From positions 1 through 64,000 of the forward strand of contig JANXUA010000122.1 of the NCBI GenBank assembly GCA_025352085.1: 64,000 bases of DNA. The letters are read 5' to 3'. The DNA is from Caulobacteraceae bacterium. GTDB lineage: Bacteria > Pseudomonadota > Alphaproteobacteria > Caulobacterales > Caulobacteraceae. The position numbers and the translations under genes were made by a program. Positions 1-10,652 of this stretch are shown piece after piece (position 1 is the first letter of the stretch; each line of letters opens with the position of its first letter). The notes under the pieces were generated by a model that had not been told where the DNA came from, made no database searches, and saw only the letters and a program-made list of their open reading frames with translations.

Positions 1-1
1 C

Positions 2-778
<777 letters not shown>

Positions 779-796
779 CGCGATAGCCTAAATCGT

Positions 797-939
797 CCCT
801 CCCCTTTATGGGGAGGGACAGACGGCGGAGCCGTCAGGGTGGGGTGCGTAAATTCATCCCGGCTTTTGGTGGCGCTAGACATTTCCCCACCGCGGACGTT
901 CGCTTTGCTCCGTCTCGACCCTCCCCATAAAGAGGAGGG
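797..939. repeat. Palindromic intergenic repeat, copy 1 (aceA-aceB spacer)
   Basis: CCCTCCCCTTTATGGGGAGGG at 797-817 and near-inverted CCCTCCCCATAAAGAGGAGGG at 919-939; shares arms and internal sequence, inverted, with 13307-13430. Confidence 0.8.
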
Positions 940-964
940 AGGATTTTGTTGTATCGGAACATCC

Positions 965-2551
965 ATGACCGCATCTGTGACGCTCACCATTCCGCCCATG
1001 GGCCGAGGCCGGGAAATCCTCACCCCCGACGCGCTGAATTTCCTCGCCGGTCTGCACCGTCGGTTCGACGCGCGGCGCCTTGAGTTGCTGGGTCTGCGCG
1101 CGGTGCGCCAGACTCTGTTCGACGCCGGTGCGAAGCCGGACTTCCTCGCCGCGACGCAAGCGGTCCGCGACGGCGACTGGCGCGTCGCGCCGATCCCCGC
1201 CGATCTCCAGGACCGCCGGGTCGAGATCACCGGGCCGGTGGATCGCAAGATGATCATCAACGCCCTCAACTGCGGGGCCAAGGTGTTCATGGCCGATTTC
1301 GAGGACGCCACCTCGCCGACCTGGGCCAATCTGATCGACGGTCAGGTCAATCTGAAGGATCGCTGGGCCGGCGCACTGACCCTGACCGACGCGGTCAGCG
1401 GCAAATCCTACGCGCTGAAGGACAACCCCGCGGTGTTGGTCGTGCGCCCGCGCGGCTGGCATCTGCCGGAGCGGCACGTGCTGGTCGACGGCCAGATGAT
1501 GTCCGGCTCGCTGTTCGATTTTGGCCTGTACGTCTTTCACAACGCCAGGGCGCAGATCGAGCAGGGCACGGCGCCGTATTTCTACCTGCCCAAGATGGAG
1601 TCACACCTGGAGGCGCGGCTGTGGAACGAGGTGTTCGTCCACGCCCAGCAGGCGCTCGGCATTCCGAACGCGACCTTCAAGGCGACGGTGCTGATCGAGA
1701 CTCTGCCCGGCGCGTTCGAAATGGACGAAATCCTCTACGAACTGCGCGACCACATGGCCGGCCTCAACTGCGGGCGCTGGGACTACATCTTTTCCTACAT
1801 CAAGCGTCTGGGCCGCCAGGCCGACGCGCTGACGCCGGATCGTTCGGCCATGGTGATGGGCGCGGCCTTCCTGCGCGCCTATTCGCTCAAGCTGATCCAG
1901 ACCTGCCATCGGCGCGGCGCCTTCGCCATGGGCGGCATGGCGGCGCAGATTCCGGTCAAGGGCGACGCCCCCGCCAATGAGGCCGCCTTCGCCCGGGTCC
2001 GGGCCGACAAGGAGCGCGAGGCCGGCGACGGCCACGACGGCACCTGGGTCGCCCACCCCGACCTGGTTCCGGTGGCCATGGACGTGTTCAATCGCCTGAT
2101 GCCGACGCCCAACCAGCTTGGAAAAATGCGCGAGGACGTCGCCGTCACCCGCGCCGACATGTTGCAGGTCCATCCCGGCGCGCGCACCGAAAAGGGCCTG
2201 CGCGAAAACATCCGCGTCGGCGTGCAATACATCGAGGCCTGGCTGCGCGGGCGCGGGGCGGTGCCGCTCTATAACCTGATGGAGGACGCCGCCACCGCCG
2301 AGATCAGTCGGGCCCAGATCTGGCAATGGATCCAGCAAAAGGCGACGCTGGACGACGGGCGGGTGGTGACGCCGGACCTGTTCAAAACCGTCCTGGCGCA
2401 AGAGATGGCGGCGTTGAAGACCGCCCTGCCCGACGGCGCCTTCGCCGGCGGCCGATTCGACGAGGCGATCGACTTGTTTTGCGACATGAGCCTGGCGGAT
2501 CGGTTCGAGGAATTTCTCACCCTCCCCGCCTACGACGCGCTCGAGGCCTGA
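965..2551 (+). CDS. aceB: Malate synthase A
   Basis: Product MTASVTLTIPPMGRGREILTPDALNFLAGLH...; malate synthase A motifs (VRPRGWHLPERH, NCGRWDYIFSYIK, MGGMAAQIPVKGD). Start moved inside the longer ORF to ATG 965. Confidence 0.95.
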   Translation: MTASVTLTIPPMGRGREILTPDALNFLAGLHRRFDARRLELLGLRAVRQTLFDAGAKPDFLAATQAVRDGDWRVAPIPADLQDRRVEITGPVDRKMIINALNCGAKVFMADFEDATSPTWANLIDGQVNLKDRWAGALTLTDAVSGKSYALKDNPAVLVVRPRGWHLPERHVLVDGQMMSGSLFDFGLYVFHNARAQIEQGTAPYFYLPKMESHLEARLWNEVFVHAQQALGIPNATFKATVLIETLPGAFEMDEILYELRDHMAGLNCGRWDYIFSYIKRLGRQADALTPDRSAMVMGAAFLRAYSLKLIQTCHRRGAFAMGGMAAQIPVKGDAPANEAAFARVRADKEREAGDGHDGTWVAHPDLVPVAMDVFNRLMPTPNQLGKMREDVAVTRADMLQVHPGARTEKGLRENIRVGVQYIEAWLRGRGAVPLYNLMEDAATAEISRAQIWQWIQQKATLDDGRVVTPDLFKTVLAQEMAALKTALPDGAFAGGRFDEAIDLFCDMSLADRFEEFLTLPAYDALEA

Positions 2552-2555
2552 CACC

Positions 2556-4241
2556 CTATTTCCTGGTTTCGGCCTCGGCAGCCGACGATTCGTCGCCGCG
2601 CACGATATGCGGCGTGACGATGATGTAGAGCACGGTCTTGGAGCTGGACTTGTCGTTGTGTTTGAAGAACTCGCCAAGGACCGGAATGTCGCCCAGGCCG
2701 CCGACGCGGATATGGGTGGTGAGTGAATTTTCCTGCGTCAGCCCGCCGATGATGAAATAGTCGCCGTCCTTGACCGTTGCGGACGTCGACGCCTCGCGCT
2801 GGCTGATCGTCGGATAACCCTGGGAGAAGCCGGTCACGCTGGAGACCTCGGCGAATATATGCGAGGTCACGTAGCCGTCGGCCGCGACGCGCGGCGCGAT
2901 CTGCAGGGTGACGCCGACGTTGACGTACTGCACTTGCTGCGAAACGGCGTTGACGCCCGATAGGGCGATGGACGTCAAAATCGGCAGGGCGTCGCCGGTG
3001 ATGATCTTGGCCGGAGATCCGCTTTGCGCGGAAATACGCGGGCGCGAAATAATCCGGCCCTCGCCCTTCTTGACCTGATCATAGATCGCCGCCTGGAGGC
3101 TGGTGCTGACCGCGCCCCAGCGCTTGGTGGTGTCCGAAACGAACCCGCCGCCCCCGCCGCTGATACCGCCCTGGTTGTACTGGTAGGTGGCGACGCCGAT
3201 CTGCCCGGCGGCGTTATTGAAATCCAGTCCGACATTGGTTGCCCCGGTTTGGGTCAGTTCGACGAACACCGTCTCCAGCAGGACGCTTTCAACCGGGACG
3301 TCGAGCTGGGCGATTTTCTCCTTCAGCCGCGCCACCCGGTCGGGCGGGCCGCGCAGGATGATGGCGTTCAGGCGCCGATCGACGCCGATCGTATCGTCCA
3401 CCAACTGGCCGTAGGTGGTCGACGCGGCGTCCTGGCCGCCCGGATTATAGAGCGGCTGCACAAGATTATTGCCCAGGCCACCGCTGCCGTTGGAAAAGCC
3501 GGACGAGCCAAACGCGGGCTCCTGCGGCGTGAAACTGTCGTTAGGCTTGATCGGCGGGCCGGCGCTGAGCAGGCCGACAACCTCGCTGATGTCGGCGTAT
3601 TTCAGCGGCACGACGGCGAAGGTGTCGTCCGACGGATCGCGATCGACAAATTGCGGCAGATTGCCCGACGGCGCGCCGACGCTGGTCCGGTTCGCCGAGG
3701 TCGCCGCGGTGATCGAAACGACGATCGCGTGGCCCTCGACGGTGGTCGCAGCAAGGTGGATGGGCGAGGCCCCGCGGAAGGAGATGGTGAGGACGCTGTC
3801 GCGCTGGTTGAATTCGACGGCCTTGAGCAGGCCGTGCGCCCCCGGCGCGACTGTCGCGCCGCTGCCGCGCACCGTATTGCCAAACCCGAGCGTGGAAATT
3901 TCGTTGTCGTTGGTGACAATCGAGAACTGCGGCAGAATCTGGTTGAAGGTCAGCAACACCTTCGTCTCGCCCGGCGCTCCATCGACGACCTTGACCGAAG
4001 CCAGACTGGCCGGAGCGGGCGGCCCCTGAGCCAGGGCGGGGCGCGCGAGGAAGATCAGCGCCACGGCCAGCGCGAGGGCGCGCCACCACGCGGCGGGCGC
4101 CCTTTGTCGTCTCGGCCTTGGCGCCAAGGGCGCGGCAACTGTCAAGCGATCGGTCCCCTGGAGCCAAACACCGGCCCCGACCGGCTCATTAGGCCGCGAA
4201 CCACGGAAAAATCCAGCGCTGTTTGCGCCACCGCGCGGCAA
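2556..4241 (-). CDS. Secretin family protein (GspD/PilQ-like, with AMIN-like N-terminal region)
   Basis: Secretin-like core (RLNAIILRGPPDRVARLKEKIAQLDVPVESVLLETVFVELT; SGSPAKIITGDALPIL; FFKHNDKSSSKTVLYIIVTPHIV). True start may be downstream of the ORF start. Confidence 0.85.
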   Translation of the reverse strand: MPRGGANSAGFFRGSRPNEPVGAGVWLQGTDRLTVAAPLAPRPRRQRAPAAWWRALALAVALIFLARPALAQGPPAPASLASVKVVDGAPGETKVLLTFNQILPQFSIVTNDNEISTLGFGNTVRGSGATVAPGAHGLLKAVEFNQRDSVLTISFRGASPIHLAATTVEGHAIVVSITAATSANRTSVGAPSGNLPQFVDRDPSDDTFAVVPLKYADISEVVGLLSAGPPIKPNDSFTPQEPAFGSSGFSNGSGGLGNNLVQPLYNPGGQDAASTTYGQLVDDTIGVDRRLNAIILRGPPDRVARLKEKIAQLDVPVESVLLETVFVELTQTGATNVGLDFNNAAGQIGVATYQYNQGGISGGGGGFVSDTTKRWGAVSTSLQAAIYDQVKKGEGRIISRPRISAQSGSPAKIITGDALPILTSIALSGVNAVSQQVQYVNVGVTLQIAPRVAADGYVTSHIFAEVSSVTGFSQGYPTISQREASTSATVKDGDYFIIGGLTQENSLTTHIRVGGLGDIPVLGEFFKHNDKSSSKTVLYIIVTPHIVRGDESSAAEAETRK

Positions 4242-4277
4242 GGGGCGGCCGATCGACCGCCCCGCCCGACGGATGGG

Positions 4278-5621
4278 TTACCTGCAGATCGTCGGCTGTC
4301 CGCCGCCGGCGAGCAGGCCCTGGAACGATCCGCTGCCGCCGGTGCTGGTCGACGGCGTGCGGTAGAACCAGTCGTGGAAGGGCAGATCCTGGTAGTGGTA
4401 GATGTATCCGTCCAGACCCCGGACCCCGAAGTTCGGGAAATTGCCCGCCTGGTCGGGGGTGAGCGGGTCGCCCGCCTCCAGATTGTTCTGGCAACCAAAC
4501 ACCTGGCCGGTGTGACCCCAGGCCGGCGTCAGGTCACTGCCGGCGCCGCCGGGGACGCCGGGGATCGACTGAACGAAGGGGTCGTCGATCATCTCCGCCA
4601 ATTCGTGCGACCAGATGGTGGTGTCGGCGAAGTGCGGTCCGAACGCATGCGTGGTGTCGAAAAACGCGCCCGTCGCATAGACCTGCGTGCCGCCAGGCAC
4701 GGAATAGGCGTTGTGATAGCCGAGCACACAGCAATTGTTGGTGTTGCCGCCCACGTAAATGGCCACGTCGTCGGCCAGGGTGATCGGAATCTGGCTCGAA
4801 TTGGCGTAGGCCGCCCCGATGGCCTTCAATTCGCTGTCGAACTCATTGATGTTGACGATGGCCACGGGCGTCACGCCGCCGCAGTCATCCCTAAGCGCCG
4901 CCACGAAGTCGAGCGGGTTGGTCGGCGTCCAGTCCACGACGATGGGGGTCAGGCGGGACGGCACCAGAGTGACGCCGTATTGTGTGCCCTGCACCGCCTG
5001 CCAGAAGTTGGCGCGCTGAAAGGCCGAAATGAGCTGGGTGCCGCCAGGAACCTGGCTGACGTTCACGCCGTTGGAGATGAAGGTATTGGGTTTGAACAAA
5101 GGCGAATTGAAGAAGCGTGTCGCCGGCGACTGCACGTCGCAGTTGGACCGTTTTGTCGGATCGAGAACAAAGCCGCCGATATGAATGCGTAAGACGGTCG
5201 GCACATAGGTCACATTGGTGTTTTGCGGGCGGAAGGCATACGGGCTGCTGCCCACCATCGAGACGTTGTAGCTAATGCCGTCCAGCGGTGATGTGATGAC
5301 CGTCGACCAATAGGGCACGGTCAGGCCGGCGCCGGCGACGACGCTATTGGGCCGCGCGAGGCGGCTAAAACGGTGCGTGGCGGTCGGCGGCGCGCCAAAC
5401 ACCATCGGACGCCAGCGCGCTATCGGGGCCATGTGCTGCTGGAGAAACCGGACCTGGGCCGCGTCCTGCAAAGGCGCCACGGCGGGGCCGCCGGCGATGG
5501 CCGTCGTCGCGCCGCCCAAGCCGAGCGCGCCGATCGCGCAGGCCCTGAAAAGCGACGCGCGCGACTTCGTCGCCGGCGTCCCCAAGGAATCGTAGTCGTA
5601 CATGGTGTCGTCCTCCCGCAT
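4278..5621 (-). CDS. Secreted protein with HExxE-type metallopeptidase-like motif, unknown function
   Basis: N-terminal hydrophobic signal (ACAIGALGLGGATTAIAGG); motif TIWSHELAEMIDDPF; cysteine-containing C-terminus. Start may be ATG 5603 (MYDYDSLG). Confidence 0.65.
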   Translation of the reverse strand: MREDDTMYDYDSLGTPATKSRASLFRACAIGALGLGGATTAIAGGPAVAPLQDAAQVRFLQQHMAPIARWRPMVFGAPPTATHRFSRLARPNSVVAGAGLTVPYWSTVITSPLDGISYNVSMVGSSPYAFRPQNTNVTYVPTVLRIHIGGFVLDPTKRSNCDVQSPATRFFNSPLFKPNTFISNGVNVSQVPGGTQLISAFQRANFWQAVQGTQYGVTLVPSRLTPIVVDWTPTNPLDFVAALRDDCGGVTPVAIVNINEFDSELKAIGAAYANSSQIPITLADDVAIYVGGNTNNCCVLGYHNAYSVPGGTQVYATGAFFDTTHAFGPHFADTTIWSHELAEMIDDPFVQSIPGVPGGAGSDLTPAWGHTGQVFGCQNNLEAGDPLTPDQAGNFPNFGVRGLDGYIYHYQDLPFHDWFYRTPSTSTGGSGSFQGLLAGGGQPTICR

Positions 5622-5699
5622 GATTAATGCGGTGGTGGTAAAGCCTTTTCGAGACGTCGAATAGTGGCCAAAACTTGGAGTGATGCAGAATTGCCGCCG

Positions 5700-7343
5700 T
5701 CAGGCGCGACCGGCCGTCGCCGGGTAGCCGAACCGGGCGACCCACGGTTCAAGCGCGTCGAGAATCGGGGCCATGTGTCCCTGATAGCGCCGCCACTGGC
5801 CCACCCCGTCGGCGTTGAGACCCCGGGCCAGTTGAGAATAGCTCGGCGTTCGCATGCGGCCGGCGACGCGATCGGCGAAGTTCCGCACCGCCGGGTCCCA
5901 ATCGGCGCCGATGAAGGCGAGGATCTCGCCCACCTCGCGGTCGAAATCGGCGATGACCGTCTCGTGACGCACCTCGCGCAGATCGAGCGGCAGCCTGGCG
6001 CGAGCGACCGTCGCCAGACTCATCGTCGCGTCATAGAAACGCGCCGCGCCGTCCAGGGTGAGAAACTCGAACATGGCCGCGTTGATCCGGAACCGCCGCC
6101 GAAAACAGCTCAGAACCACGTCGCGCGGATCGCGCAGGGCGAACAGAATCCTGGCCTCGGGGAAGAGTTTGGCGATCAATGGCAGCGCGAGGGTGTGCAA
6201 GGGCATCTTGTCGACGAGGATCTTGTCGGACAAGCCATCGCCGAGGGTCTTTCGAACGCCGCGCCAATAGGTTTGCCGCAATATGTCCGCTTCGGCCGAG
6301 GTCAGATTCGCCAGCCGCGCCAAGGGCGTCTTGGGGTCGAGCAGGAGGCGGCCGGCGGCGTCCAGATGGCCGACCTCTTCGAGGGCCGCCACCGCGGGAT
6401 GGCCGGCGAGCGCTTTTTCCAGAAGCGTGGTCCCCGACCGTGGAAAGCCGAGCAGAAACACATGCCGACGGACGGTCTGCCGGCCCAGCGTGTCCGGGCC
6501 GGCCGACGCGCGCCAGGCGTCGTCCGGCGACTCGGTCACAAAAGCGGTGAGTCGGCGCGCCAGGTCGGAACGGCGCTCATAGGGCTCGGCGCCGATTCGC
6601 GGGGCGGTCAGGCGCAACATGATCGCATTCCGCGCTTCATAGTCGGCGAAGGCTTCGGTCGCGCGGTCCAGCGCGTCCAGGGCGCCGGCGCGCACATCCA
6701 GGGCGCCGGCCCGGTTGTCGTCATCCAGTCCCGGCCGCGCGAGGAGGCGGGTCAGGCGCGCCTCGGCGAGGGCGGGCGCGCCCTCCAGCAGATCGGCCCG
6801 CGCGATGGCCATCTCGGCGCCCAGAATGCCCGGCTCAAGCGCCGCCGCGCGCTCGGCAAGTTCGCGCGCGACCAGCGCCTTGCCCTCTTGCGCCGCCATC
6901 ACCGCCAGTACGGCGACCGGCGCCGCGGCGCCCGGATCGACTTCGGACGCGCGACGGTAGTGGCGCTCGGCGGCGGGCAGGTCGTTGAGCAGCATCCTCA
7001 TCTCCGCCTCCCCCATCAAGGCCGGAAAAGAATTCGGATCGATAGCCAGCGCCGCGTCGAAGGCTTCCGCCGCCGCCTCGAATTTCTGCCGTTTCGCCAG
7101 CAGCGTGGCCAGACGCATCCAGGCGACGCGATGCTTGGGCGCCGCGCGCGTCGCCGCCTTCAGAAGATCGAGCGCCTGCGCGGCCTGACCCTTCTCCTCC
7201 AGACCCTCCGCCGCTAGAAGCAGGACGAGGGGATGCCGGTGGCCGCGCCCCAGCGCCCGGGTCGCCAGATCTATGGCCAAAGGGCGCTGCTGGCGCCGCA
7301 CGGCCTCGGCGATGGCGGCGAATTCGGGATCGACGGCGGTCAT
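5700..7343 (-). CDS. TPR-repeat sulfotransferase family protein
   Basis: N-terminal TPR-like repeats; P-loop-like PAPS motif FLLGFPRSGTTLLEKALAGHP; later ILFALRDPRDVVLSCFRRRF. Confidence 0.88.
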   Translation of the reverse strand: MTAVDPEFAAIAEAVRRQQRPLAIDLATRALGRGHRHPLVLLLAAEGLEEKGQAAQALDLLKAATRAAPKHRVAWMRLATLLAKRQKFEAAAEAFDAALAIDPNSFPALMGEAEMRMLLNDLPAAERHYRRASEVDPGAAAPVAVLAVMAAQEGKALVARELAERAAALEPGILGAEMAIARADLLEGAPALAEARLTRLLARPGLDDDNRAGALDVRAGALDALDRATEAFADYEARNAIMLRLTAPRIGAEPYERRSDLARRLTAFVTESPDDAWRASAGPDTLGRQTVRRHVFLLGFPRSGTTLLEKALAGHPAVAALEEVGHLDAAGRLLLDPKTPLARLANLTSAEADILRQTYWRGVRKTLGDGLSDKILVDKMPLHTLALPLIAKLFPEARILFALRDPRDVVLSCFRRRFRINAAMFEFLTLDGAARFYDATMSLATVARARLPLDLREVRHETVIADFDREVGEILAFIGADWDPAVRNFADRVAGRMRTPSYSQLARGLNADGVGQWRRYQGHMAPILDALEPWVARFGYPATAGRA

Positions 7344-7476
7344 GATCGGCGATCTCTCCTGACCGACCGGCGCCTCGGCGACCGTCTCGGATTCGACCTA
7401 TACTGGTCCATTGGACGCCGCCGCCGCAAGGTTCGGACCGGTTTTGCCTTGACGGCAAGGCGGCGAGCGGGGTTTA

Positions 7477-7490
7477 CAAACGCGCGTTTG
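7477..7490. promoter_or_regulatory. Perfect 14-bp palindrome CAAACGCGCGTTTG, candidate fatty-acid-degradation operator
   Basis: Sequence is its own reverse complement; fits the published PsrA-type pattern (G/C)AAAC-N2-4-GTTT(G/C); lies 46 bp upstream of the fadB-like ATG. Confidence 0.45.
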
Positions 7491-7535
7491 AATACGCCGG
7501 CCAAGGCGTATCGCCTTGCCTTTAGGGAACCCGCC

Positions 7536-9614
7536 ATGACCGCCATCAACGACGTGACCGATTATGCCCTGGACGGCGATGTCGGTGTGATCACCCTCAA
7601 TTCGCCGCCGGTGAACGCCTTGTCGTGGCGCGTGCGCGACGGCATTGCCCTGGGCGTCGCGCACGCCCTGGCCGACGCGGCCGCCAAGTCGATCGTGCTG
7701 ATCTGCGACGGTCGCACCTTTATCGCCGGCGCCGATATTTCCGAGCTCGGCGGGCCGCAAAAGGGCGCCAATCTGCTGGAGGTGATGAATGGCATGGAAG
7801 AGGCGACCAAGCCGGTCGTGGCGGCGATCCACGGCACGGCGCTGGGCGGCGGCTTGGAGGTCGCTCTGACCTGTCACTATCGCGTCGCCGTTCCCTCGGC
7901 CAAATGCGGCCTCCCGGAAGTCGCGCTCGGCCTCCTGCCCGGCGCCGGCGGCACCCAGCGTTTGCCGCGCATCGTCGGGGCGGAACGCGCGCTGGAGCTC
8001 CTGACTTCGGGCCGACATGTGCCCGCCAAAGACTGTTTCGCCATGGGCCTGATCGACGAACTGGTCGAGGAGGGCAAATTGCGCGACGGCGCCGTCGCCT
8101 TCGCGCGGAAGATCATCGCCGAGGGTCGGCCGCTCAAGCGCGTTCGCGATCTCTCGGAAAAGATGGAGGCCGCGCGCGGTCATCCGGAAATCTTCGCCGA
8201 CTTCCGCAAAGCCAACGTCCGAAAGTTTCGCGGATTTCTCGCTCCCGAATACAATATCCGCTGCGTCGAGGCGGCGGTGAACCTGCCGTTCGACGAGGGG
8301 ATCGCCACCGAACGCAAGCTCTTTATGGAGCTGATCACCGGCCCGCAAAGCGCCGCCCAGCGCTACGCCTTCTTCGCCGAGCGCCAGGCCAACAAGATCC
8401 CGGACGTGCCCGACGACACCCCGCTGATCGATGTCAGATCCGTCGGCGTGATCGGCGCCGGCACCATGGGCGGCGGCATAGCCATGAACTTCGTCAATGT
8501 CGGCATTCCGGTCACGCTGATCGAGGTCAAGCAGGAGGCGCTGGACCGCGGTCTGGGCGTCATCCGCAAGAACTATCAGCGCACCGCCGCGCGCGGCGGC
8601 ATCACCGCAGCCGATGTTGAAACGCGGATGGGCCTGATCACCAGCTCGCTGGACATCAACGCGCTGGGCGCCGTCGACATGGTCATCGAAGCGGTGTTCG
8701 AGCGCATGGACATCAAGAAGGACATTTTCGGCAAGCTCGACGCCATCTGCAAACCGGGCGCCATTCTGGCCAGCAACACCTCATATCTGAATGTCGACGA
8801 AATCGCCGCGTCGACGATGCGGCCCGAGGCGGTAATCGGCACACACTTCTTCTCGCCGGCCAATGTGATGAAGCTGTTGGAGATCGTGCGCGGCGCCAAG
8901 ACCTCGAAAACGGTCATCGCCACCTGCATGAAACTGGCCAAGAAGATCAACAAGGTCGCCGCCCTGGTCGGCGTGTGCCCCGGCTTTGTCGGCAACCGCA
9001 TGCTCTCACAGCGGCAGCGCGAGGCGAACGCGTTGGTCATGGAAGGCGCCCTGCCCTGGGACGTTGACCGCGTGCTGTATGATTTCGGCTTTCCCATGGG
9101 CCCCTTCGCCATGAGCGATCTGGCCGGTCTCGATGTGGGCTGGTCGAAGGAGACCTCGACCAGTTCGACCCTGCGCGAGGTTCTGTGCGAAATGGATCGG
9201 CGCGGCCAGAAGACCGGTGGCGGCTTCTACGACTATGACGACAACCGCGTCGCCCGGCCCTCGCCGGTCGCCGAGAAGATCATCCAGGACTTCCGCATCC
9301 AGGCCGGCGTCACGCCGCGCGCAATTTCCGACGAGGAAATCCTCGAGCGCTGCCTTTATCCCATGGTCAACGAGGGCGCGAAAATCCTCGATGAAGGCAT
9401 GGCCATCCGCGCCTCCGATGTCGATGTGATATGGGAGAACGGCTACGGCTGGCCGGTCTATCGCGGCGGCCCGATGTTCTGGGGTGATCAGGTGGGACTG
9501 GGCAGGATTCTTGACAAGATGAAGGCGTGGGAAGGGGCGATGGGCGAGGTCTACAAACCTGCCGCCCGCCTCGAACGCCTGGTCGCCGAAGGTAAGCCGC
9601 TGGTGGGCAGCTAG
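7536..9614 (+). CDS. fadB: Bifunctional enoyl-CoA hydratase / 3-hydroxyacyl-CoA dehydrogenase (FadB/FadJ-like)
   Basis: Crotonase domain ([13 protein letters not shown]) followed by NAD-binding [20 protein letters not shown] and [17 protein letters not shown]. Confidence 0.92.
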   Translation: MTAINDVTDYALDGDVGVITLNSPPVNALSWRVRDGIALGVAHALADAAAKSIVLICDGRTFIAGADISELGGPQKGANLLEVMNGMEEATKPVVAAIHGTALGGGLEVALTCHYRVAVPSAKCGLPEVALGLLPGAGGTQRLPRIVGAERALELLTSGRHVPAKDCFAMGLIDELVEEGKLRDGAVAFARKIIAEGRPLKRVRDLSEKMEAARGHPEIFADFRKANVRKFRGFLAPEYNIRCVEAAVNLPFDEGIATERKLFMELITGPQSAAQRYAFFAERQANKIPDVPDDTPLIDVRSVGVIGAGTMGGGIAMNFVNVGIPVTLIEVKQEALDRGLGVIRKNYQRTAARGGITAADVETRMGLITSSLDINALGAVDMVIEAVFERMDIKKDIFGKLDAICKPGAILASNTSYLNVDEIAASTMRPEAVIGTHFFSPANVMKLLEIVRGAKTSKTVIATCMKLAKKINKVAALVGVCPGFVGNRMLSQRQREANALVMEGALPWDVDRVLYDFGFPMGPFAMSDLAGLDVGWSKETSTSSTLREVLCEMDRRGQKTGGGFYDYDDNRVARPSPVAEKIIQDFRIQAGVTPRAISDEEILERCLYPMVNEGAKILDEGMAIRASDVDVIWENGYGWPVYRGGPMFWGDQVGLGRILDKMKAWEGAMGEVYKPAARLERLVAEGKPLVGS

Positions 9615-9689
9615 ATCTCCCGACTTCTTCGGCGTTGACGCGGACATCAGTAGGGATAAAGTCGACGCCAAATAGGGGAGCGATCAGCC

Positions 9690-10643
9690 ATGAGTAGAAT
9701 TCTCGCCACTCTTTTGAGCGTCGGCGTAGCGGCCTCGTGCCTCGTCTCGCCCGCCTTCGCCCAGTACGGCATGGACAGGAACGGGCCGAAGAACACCCTG
9801 ACGCCCGACCTGCCCCGTTGCGACCGACCGCTGGGCCGGGCCGCGATCCAGGAGCCGGAAAATCGGTGGTGGGAAGGCCTCGGCCTGTCCAATCCCGAGG
9901 CTCTGATCAAGCTGTTCGCCCTCAAGTCTGGCTGCCTGCGCATCGTCGATCGCAACGGCGGCCTGGCCATGCGCAACCTCGAGTCCGGACTGAATTCTTC
10001 GGGCGACCTGCAGCGCGGTTCGAACATCGGACGTGGTCAAGTGGCGGCCGCCGACTACTTCATCGTTCCGGACATCGCCAACTCCAATCGCGATTCGGGC
10101 GGCAACAATATCGGCGGTCTGATCGGGGGGTTCGTACCGGGCGGCTTTGGCGCCCTGGCCGGCGGGCTCAATGTGAAAAGATCCGAAGCCCACACCCTGC
10201 TGACCCTGGTCGACGCACGCACGACCGAGCAACTTTATATAGCCGAGGGCGCCGCCAAGAAAAGCGACGTAAGCTTTAGCGGCGGCGGGGGCGGTTTCGG
10301 TGGTTGGGGCGGTTTTGGCGCCCTGGGCGGCGGCGGTTACAGCAACACCGATATCGGCAAGGTGATCAGCGCGGCCTATTTCAACGCGTTCGTCGATCTG
10401 GTCCACTACATGCAGGGTCAGGCGCCTGGCCAAGCCTCGGCCAGCGCGCCGGCCGCGTCGCAGAGAACCACGGCCGCCGTTCGCCTGCGCTCGGGCCCGT
10501 CGGCGACGGCGCGCATCGTCTATACCCTCCAGCCGGGCGCCTCGGTCTATCCGACCGGCCAGCGTAACGGCGTGTGGATGGAGGTGGACGACGAAAACGG
10601 CAACCGCGGCTGGATGTCCTCGACCCTGATCACGGGGCGATAG
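9690..10643 (+). CDS. Secreted protein with C-terminal SH3-like domain
   Basis: Signal peptide MSRILATLLSVGVAASCLVSPAFA; C-terminal AVRLRSGPSATARIVYTLQPGASVYPTGQRNGVWMEVDDENGNRGWM resembles bacterial SH3. Confidence 0.75.
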   Translation: MSRILATLLSVGVAASCLVSPAFAQYGMDRNGPKNTLTPDLPRCDRPLGRAAIQEPENRWWEGLGLSNPEALIKLFALKSGCLRIVDRNGGLAMRNLESGLNSSGDLQRGSNIGRGQVAAADYFIVPDIANSNRDSGGNNIGGLIGGFVPGGFGALAGGLNVKRSEAHTLLTLVDARTTEQLYIAEGAAKKSDVSFSGGGGGFGGWGGFGALGGGGYSNTDIGKVISAAYFNAFVDLVHYMQGQAPGQASASAPAASQRTTAAVRLRSGPSATARIVYTLQPGASVYPTGQRNGVWMEVDDENGNRGWMSSTLITGR

Positions 10644-10652
10644 GCCTTCCGT

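Noticed and set aside
3024-5192. 722-aa plus-strand ORF antisense to the secretin and secreted protein
   Set aside because: Arg/Gly/Asp-rich composition typical of antisense frames in high-GC DNA; the opposite strand encodes recognisable proteins.
5664-7217. 517-aa plus-strand ORF opposite the TPR-sulfotransferase
   Set aside because: Antisense shadow frame with no domain-like sequence.
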